NCBI GenBank assembly: GCA_011947345.1
Contig: JAAVTG010000502.1
Coordinates: 1 to 63,606, forward strand
Length of the DNA stretch: 63,606 nucleotides
Origin: Phytophthora quininea
Taxonomy: Eukaryota; Oomycota; Peronosporomycetes; Peronosporales; Peronosporaceae
Reading direction: 5' to 3'
The notes under the pieces were generated by a model that was not told where the DNA came from, searched no databases, and saw only the letters and a program-made list of their open reading frames with translations. Each line of letters opens with the position of its first letter. Positions within the stretch are counted from its first letter, which is position 1. A program made the position numbers and the translations under genes. Positions 57,494 to 63,606 of the stretch are shown here, in pieces.

Positions 57494-58924
57494 ATGCGAT
57501 GGACACGGGACCAGCACCGGGTGATAAGCTATGCTGCTGCTTCGGATACAGTGTCAGTGCTAAGGTCTGCGGTGTTCTTGCTCAAATACATGTGTGATTA
57601 CTTTAGTTATTCAAACCTTGAGCCTATCTCCCAAGAAACGCTGAGAGCAGCCATGGAACGAGTGGGTCGTGCTGTCGAGCGTTCAATTGCGAATGAACTG
57701 CCGGCTCGCTTTGGACTTATCTTTGATGAATAGACGCATGCTTCGGATCATTACATAGCGGTGTTTGTGTGCTATGAAGTGAAGAGTGTGGCAAGGACGC
57801 CGCTGCTGAGCATGACACCGTTGATGACTTGTCTGCTCGTAGTCACTATGAGGTTTTGGGTACCATGCTGCCTCGCGCATGCAGATCGACCAATGTCTGT
57901 TTATTGTCGGTGATACCTGCTCAGTCAATCGGTACCTAGTTACGCTGATGGGTCCCACTGGTAGGCTGTGCAAGCCATCGGCTAAATCTGGCTGTTCAGG
58001 AGGACATGGCGAACCATGCAGATGATCTCACAGCGGTGCACGCCTTGATGGTGAAGCTCAAGAACCTGACACAGTCAGCCAAACTTCGGTACGTAAAGTC
58101 AAATTTTGATTATGCTACATTGGCTGTCTTAACAGAAATTTACGAGTTATTCGAAATTTTATGGTCAGGCTAACAACGCCATTACGTCCCGTAATTCGCC
58201 AAGACACGCGTTGGGGCTCGAAGTTCGCTATAGACAAGCGATATCTGGAGTTGATGGAGTTCTTAGATGCTGCAGATGACGACTTGATGGACCTGATACC
58301 AACACCTGCCGCCAACAAGCCGATACGAGCTTTGTTTGCAGAGCTAAAGTCATCGAGTCCGTGACAAAGGCGCTGCAAAGGTCGTGACATTGACCTGCTC
58401 GACGTCCGAGAGTGGTTTGAGGGACTTATCGCGTTAAAACCGCAGCTTGCTAAATACCTCGGCACATACACTCTTCCTGTGCTGCTAAGAAGTGCTTTTA
58501 ATGCTTTGTCTGCTTGGTCAGGATCGCGAGCCAAAATTATCCACAGTCCAGACTTCGAGTCTGGCTGCGTGCGCGTCCTACGGGCAAGGGCAATCGGTTA
58601 TCCCGAGCAGAGAAAACAGCTCTAGCTCCTTTCGTGGCCACAAAGGATCAAGATGCTGAAGGAGAAGAGCCTGCTGAAGAGCAACAGGGGTCGTTCGTCA
58701 AACGCCTTCGCGAGCGTCAACGACTTGAAGAAACTAGCGAGGAGTATGAACTCCTGAAGCGTATCCCGCCAACGTCGAATACTGTTCAGCGCTTCTTCAG
58801 TTTGGCCCGAATTATGTTCGGCAACCAGCGCCCCAGGCTCCTCCCTTTGACACTGGAAATAATTTTGTTTCTTCGCGAAAATCGCTCCTACTGGGACGCA
58901 AGGATTGTAGATAGCCTGGTGTAA
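57494..58924 (+). pseudogene. hAT-superfamily transposase, decayed
   Basis: In order: FLLKYMCDYFSYSNLEPISQ, ELPARFGLIFDE then TAG THASDHYIAVFVCYEV (the stop replaces the Trp of the DGWTHAS motif at 57731), CASHRLNLAVQEDMANHADD, LRPVIRQDTRWGSKFAIDKR, and the C-terminal dimerisation domain LLKRIPPTSNTVQRFFSLAR and ENRSYWDARIVDSLV ending at 58924. Frame changes near 57780, 58150, 58370 and 58560. No TIRs identified. Confidence 0.7.
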
Positions 58925-59573
58925 CTACGGTATAATACATTTACTGCTTCTTTGCATAATGCGATTATTTATCTGGTGATGCCACGGCAATGTCATTATT
59001 TATTTGCCGACAACTGAAGTCACCAGTGCATAATTTATTCGTCGAGTAGCTCTACGAAATAGAAACGTCATATTCGGAGGCCCTGGTGATGCGTACTGCG
59101 TAGCGCGGCAAGTGTCGTTTGTTCGACCTCCCCGTAATATAGTGTAGCCAGATAAAGTGAGAAATCGTGACTGACCAAGAGGTGAAGCATAGCCCTGTCC
59201 GTCTGGTAGCCTTGGTGAACATTGCGCTGCCTCTGACGCCAGTCGCACAGCAGCAACTCATAGATGCGATGAATTGGGTTCACAACAAGGTCATCGATTT
59301 CGCCCAGCAACCGAAGTTAGAGTAAAACCTTTACAGTGTCGGCGCAGATGACAGCAGATTAGCATCGATCTGGAGCGGGGCGCGGTAGAGCGCCAAGTTT
59401 CATATGATGCAACCGCTGCGCTCGGTTGTAAAACCTGAAAACCTGAAGAATACAGCAATATATTATCGTGGGCCAAAATTTGCAAGTGCCAGCATCAGCA
59501 ACGGGGATGAAGCCCACTGTCTCCGTTGTTGCTACGCACTAATATGTGTTATCCCAGCTCTTGAACATAATCA
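58925..59573. other. No supported gene
   Basis: 650 bp between the hAT remnant and an LTR-like repeat. Minus-strand frames of about 80 codons at 59000-59310 show no domain. Confidence 0.3.
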
Positions 59574-59940
59574 TGTAGGAACTGCTTTTTGTGGTGCTGA
59601 ACTTTCTCTACGGTGACAGCGAATTTCCGTACACAACAATACGACCTTCCAGAATATCAAGCGAATGTACCGAAGGACCAAATTTGATCCTGTACAAGCC
59701 GGTGTGGCCTTGTCTCACGGCCTACTTGGGCGACTTTCGTCTGTGTATTCCAAGCTTTTCTCAGCCAATCATCTCCACTCCCAGCGTCAATAGTGGCACG
59801 TTGCCTAGTTCCGTGGCCTCTCTTACGCGGACACCAGGGTGTACATCCGTCTGGTTGACACGCTGGGATGCGGCTTAGTACTGCACTCTACACACCAGGG
59901 CAATTTCGCCAACACCCCTTAAAACGGGGTAAAACCAGAA
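59574..59940 (+). repeat. LTR-like direct repeat, diverged copy 1
   Basis: Begins TGTAGGAA and shares a collinear series of segments with 61665-62053, such as ACACAACAATAC, CCTTCCAGA, GCCGGTGTGGC, GTTGCCTAGT and the TCTCTTACG block. A middle section with a TATA-like box is missing here. Confidence 0.6.
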
Positions 59941-60869
59941 TTTCCAGGACGCTCGCTGAATTAAGCGGAAATAATAAGAAAAAATGGAATGGTTTACCAG
60001 AACTTCTAAGGACTTGCCTGGGAAATAGTGCATCTGGATAGCTACAGACAGTAAATATTTCATTAGTTCTCCGAAAAGGAGTGCGCTCTTTCGGGACAGT
60101 AGGATCCATGGAAAAGCAATGTCTCTCCCCATATGCCGTGTCTTTCGTTGAGAAAATAGCTCATTCCGCGAGTTGCAGCGTCTTTACTAAGCCAGTACAT
60201 AAGACGAAGTCGAACATTTCTGGTTGTGCACCATACCACCCGTATCGTCCGCACACCAGATCAATATTCTTGCCCAGTTTTACAGGTTTAAGTCCACCGT
60301 CGAAAAAAGGTGCCGGTTTCTACTACAAACCTTCATGACATCGACAGCGAATTGACGAGCATCCTACATTTCGGTGCCAGTTTTGGGCATCTAAACATGC
60401 ACTAAAAATGACCGAAATGTTCTAAAAGCAATCCGTATTATGGCAGGTTTAGGGCAGAACAGCCGGATAGCGTCATGATATTACTATTTGGCTAAAATAC
60501 TCGCGTGTTGGCTCTCGTGGGGAGGGGGTCTTGCTTCGCTCGGGGAGCGTCGCAGCATGTTCAGCCCCATTCCTTTGCCCCTTTCGCTAAACTCATCGAC
60601 TTCGGCCATGCGCGATGTCTGAAAACAATTCGGGTTGCAGCGCTCGCGTCCACTCGCACTACATGTAGACAGCCCCGCCTAATCCGCGGTTGTTGGCAGA
60701 ATGTGAACGCTGTAGAGTGAGCCTCGCTAAGCTCGCCCTCGTCCAAATAATCTTGGTTTTGTATGAATGTGGTAGATTCGTGTTTTATAGCTATTTTAGT
60801 TGGAAACAACCCTGGGGGTATAAAATTAATCCTCACAGGCGATTGTTTATGGGATCACGAAAGCAATTT
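59941..60869. other. No supported gene
   Basis: 930 bp inside the direct-repeat pair, downstream of the recombinase remnant. No reading frame recognised. Confidence 0.3.
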
Positions 60870-61620
60870 CTATTGCAAGTTGTGAACTTTAGAACTCGTG
60901 ATAAGCGCATTCATCCCCGCCTGACGCATATGTGTAGCGCCTCCAGCGCGAAGGGAGTGCGTCCCAAACTGCTGGCTGTCCTCGCCGAGCTCGTCTGCCA
61001 CGTTCTTGACGGCCTCCGTCACGTGTCCAGCCATGGTTGCCCTTTCCCGTTTCATAGCACGACGCTGGTCATGTCCCCGGCAGGTGGTCGTGGATCTTAA
61101 GCAGAAGCGCAGCTCCAAGGACATGGCAAATGTACTTATGGCCGGATCAGCTGAGCAGGCACCGTGTTAGCTTGTCCCGCTGGTGGTCTGGGAGCCCATG
61201 AGGTTGACGTGTACCAACGTGGTACGCTTGAGTACATCCGTTGGTGAGTTGTCCGTGTCGAGAAGACTGAGGTCGCGTGCTCTTAGCGCGAACCATTCGA
61301 AGTTGAATCCGTTGGTCGCTACTATTTTGGAGCGACAGAGCAGGAAGGTACAGACAGGTTCAATATCGCCCCCCTCTCTAAAAAAGCCGGAGAGTGATCG
61401 GGTGCCTTGTGTTTGCTCGTTTTGTCGAGGCGGTCGATGTCCTCCAAGAGCACGCGGATTTGTGGATGTATTGGCGGGAACTGGTGGCCGCTGCCCGAAA
61501 GAAATTCCGGGTCTCGATCAGTGTCGACGATATAGTTGTTGTTCGAATAGCTCGTCCCGTCGAAAGCGAACTGAAATCCGTGGAGCACGAAGTCGGTGAT
61601 GTGCTGTAGCTAGTCAAAGA
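60870..61620 (-). pseudogene. Tyrosine recombinase remnant (DIRS/Ngaro or Crypton type)
   Basis: Minus-strand trace ending GTHSLRAGGATHMRQAGMNA, which carries the H-x-L-R motif of tyrosine recombinases. Upstream in shifting frames are LRARDLSLLDTDN and MAGHVTEAVKNVADELGEDS, typical of eukaryotic YR transposons. The catalytic Tyr region is not recognisable. It lies between the LTR-like direct repeats in opposite orientation to their TG start. Confidence 0.5.
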
Positions 61621-61664
61621 GGAGCATACCGGAGAGCGACGGTGTTACCACTCTGAGTGATGTG

Positions 61665-62053
61665 GTGTAGGAATCCACTGAACTTTCGCTAAGGCAGCAG
61701 CGAGCTTCCGCACACAACAATACACCTTCCAGATTGTCAGGCGAATGTTGGGCGTGATCTGAAGGAACCAGATCCGACCCTGCCCGAGCCGGTGTGGCTT
61801 CCGCTCACTGTCTACGCTGAAGGCAAATATAAACCGACGCTACAGGCACGAGTCTTCACCTGTACGTCCAAACACTCTCTCACACTCTCAAAACCCCGTG
61901 GCACCAGCAGACGAAGGTTGCCTAGTCCCGTGGACTCTCTTACGGGGGCGCCGGAGTATAACTCCGGCTGGAAGTCACGTTGGAATGCGACCCGCACTCC
62001 ACACACAAGGGCTCTTTCGCCCAACACTCCCTATTAATAGGGCCAAACCAAAA
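61665..62053 (+). repeat. LTR-like direct repeat, copy 2
   Basis: Begins TGTAGGAATCCACTGAAC and contains a TATA-like box (AATATAAACC near 61827). Homologous over its length to 59574-59940. May extend farther right. No clear 5-bp target duplication found. Confidence 0.6.
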
Positions 62054-63219
62054 TACACTCTAACTACCACTCTTCACTCTTGGCCTGACCAAACGAACAC
62101 TCACTTCACGAAGGTCTGTGTTCGCTGGCAGGCATAACCCACGACCACAGGGCAAGGTGCTTACCTAGGACGCTTGGCCACTTGGGAAGTCGGGGAAAAT
62201 TCTGCTCTGTTTGTATCGCCCTCTCGGGCTCTTACTCTTTCTAATCCTACCCTTATCTATGAATCTATACAAATGTCAAGTGAAACGCAAGCGTCGCCGT
62301 CGGAGCTACCCATCCGAAGATTCACGACCAGGCGATGGTTCGCAATAGCGACCACCTCGGGATAGCGACCTTCACTGAACCTTCGCCTCGCGTCGCCATT
62401 GGCCCAGCTCGACGCCTTTTATCAGCCAATAGCGGAGGCGACAGTTCGTTGGCGGATCTTGGAGAAATCTCCACACCACAGTGATGTCCATTGGTGCCAT
62501 GTCTTGAGTGCTGCTAAGTTCTTGGAGAATGTGGAATCGGTGACACAGTGTGCTCGGAGATATGTCGCCAAATGCTCTCCAGTTTGCTCTCGTCGATTGC
62601 TGGTGATACCTGCACCCAACCATTACTTCCGTTATCAAATATTCGAGCCAATGCGTACTATATTAGGTTGAGCGGCGAGATCCAGTGTCCGCAATCGTAT
62701 TGTCCGTCCCAGCAATGTGTGATGCTGATATCCGTAGCTGAAACTTTATTTCTCAGAGGCTAACTAGCCTGATGATCGTCTGGGCCCGTGCATTTGGGGA
62801 CAAGAACTGGCTTTACCACGACAATGCGTATGTGTTGTCGACCCTGAAATGCTTGTGGATCGGCACTCTTTTGCTCGAGGTCAGAAATTGAGTAGTCCAC
62901 TCAGGCTCGCCCATTAGTGCACCCCGAATGCGCGCGATAGCAGTAGTTCTCAGTAGATATTGAATCCGATAGCTGGTTATGGTTTCATCTAGGTAATAAG
63001 GTTAATCTCGGTGGCAGAAATTTCGTACACCGACGTTTGTAACGGGGTTACACAAAAGTCATTACTGTGTGTAGATTTTTGAATATGTAGCCATAGTGTA
63101 TCCATTCGGCTCTCCACCACTCATTTGCATATCGATTCACTATGCTCTATAGTTTATTCTATGCAGTTACACCAAGGTCAGATAACAATTCAATCCAGTT
63201 CTATTTTTGCAGTTAATTA
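62054..63219. other. No supported gene
   Basis: 1.2 kb with short frames only; a minus-strand trace around 62600-62430 (HCVTDSTFSKNLAALKTWHQ) could be the N-terminal part of a recombinase but is too weak to call. Confidence 0.3.
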
Positions 63220-63224
63220 GTGTT

Positions 63225-63400
63225 GTCCTTGTTTTAAGGGACATTACCTCCAGAGAGTGTTGTTTGCATACCGCACTTCGTTCCATGAGGCTTTGGGGGA
63301 TACTCCTTTCTTCAGTCTTTACGGCTGAGATGCAGTGCTACCCATGGACATTGCGTTCCTGAACTGCGACAACAAGAAATCTCCACACCACAACTTCGTG
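63225..63400 (+). pseudogene. Ty3/gypsy integrase fragment
   Basis: HYLQRVLFAYRTSFHEALGD, then TPFFSLYG, TGA, DAVLPMDIAFLN is the integrase core end found in oomycete gypsy elements. The TGA stands where an Arg codon (CGA) is usual. Nothing else of the element is recognised before the window ends. Confidence 0.65.
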
Positions 63401-63606
63401 GTGCCAGCCAAGTCGGCTGCTGGAGCCTACATGAGAACAGCATCAGTACACGGAGAGAAAGACCAAGTTCGGGAGTGACTGACCAACGGAGGCGGAGGCG
63501 TCGTGAGACCAGCAGCTTGCATGGCGCGGGAAGCGGCGCGCCCGACGAAGCCACTCATGGGAAGAAGATGCCGAGGCACTCGCCAGCGAAGAGTGGTTCG
63601 AGCCTC

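Noticed and set aside
61660..62495. Solo LTR ending near 62490 with a TGGTG duplication
   Set aside because: The sequence after the CA is TTGGT rather than TGGTG, so the match fails by one base and no second copy defines the end.
1..63606. tRNA and rRNA genes
   Set aside because: No sequence with convincing T-loop and D-loop boxes or rRNA signatures was noticed; a covariance-model scan would be needed to exclude them.

Overview
The window reads as nuclear DNA of an oomycete, most likely Phytophthora or a close relative. Three things point there: short introns with GT(A/G)(A/C)GT donors and CTAAC/CTAAT branch points; an exact oomycete core promoter (TCATTYYNCAWTTT) in front of an AA17-type LPMO gene; and characteristic families, namely ankyrin-repeat TKL kinases, AA17, membrane-anchored GH5, and oomycete-type Ty3/gypsy, Helitron, hAT and pogo-like elements. 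No database could be consulted, so all names rest on motifs recognised by eye.

Layout. 1-34.4 kb is gene-dense: a VPS9-domain (Rab5 GEF) gene; two tandem giant ankyrin / pseudokinase / kinase genes (1.0-7.7 and 8.0-13.9 kb, minus strand); an AA17 LPMO; a CDC48-like gene fragment; a phospholipase-D-like gene fused to a CENP-B/pogo-type DNA-binding region; a helical hypothetical protein; a C2H2 zinc-finger gene enclosed by a 1.2-kb near-perfect inverted repeat; an FG nucleoporin of the Nup58 type; a GH5-family membrane protein lacking both catalytic glutamates; an Old Yellow Enzyme; a UbiC-like chorismate lyase family protein; mitochondrial ribosomal protein bL34m; and a tail-anchored protein. 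34.6-48.7 kb is a graveyard of mobile elements: a short pogo-type element with TIRs, a PLD pseudogene, a hAT remnant, two Helitron remnants, and a Ty3/gypsy pol convergent with a chromodomain/OTU-like ORF. 48.9-52.1 kb returns to housekeeping genes (GlnRS and a U1A/U2B''-type snRNP protein). 52.1-63.6 kb is again repeat-rich: a 2.1-kb pogo-like element with TIRs, a hAT pseudogene, a tyrosine-recombinase remnant lying between LTR-like direct repeats, and a gypsy integrase scrap.

A recurring feature governs the annotation. Nearly every otherwise good gene is broken by one-base frame changes, and almost every one falls in a homopolymer run; twelve of twelve in the two kinase genes are one-base contractions. 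Coordinates are therefore given for whole genes spanning these sites. I regard most of them as probable sequence errors. The mobile elements, in contrast, also carry in-frame stops made by substitution, which looks like genuine decay.

The genes do not form one pathway. The biologically notable items are the paired pseudokinase-kinase ankyrin receptors with a recent gene-conversion tract, the catalytically empty GH5 protein, the PLD/HTH fusion, and the zinc-finger gene inside a long inverted repeat.
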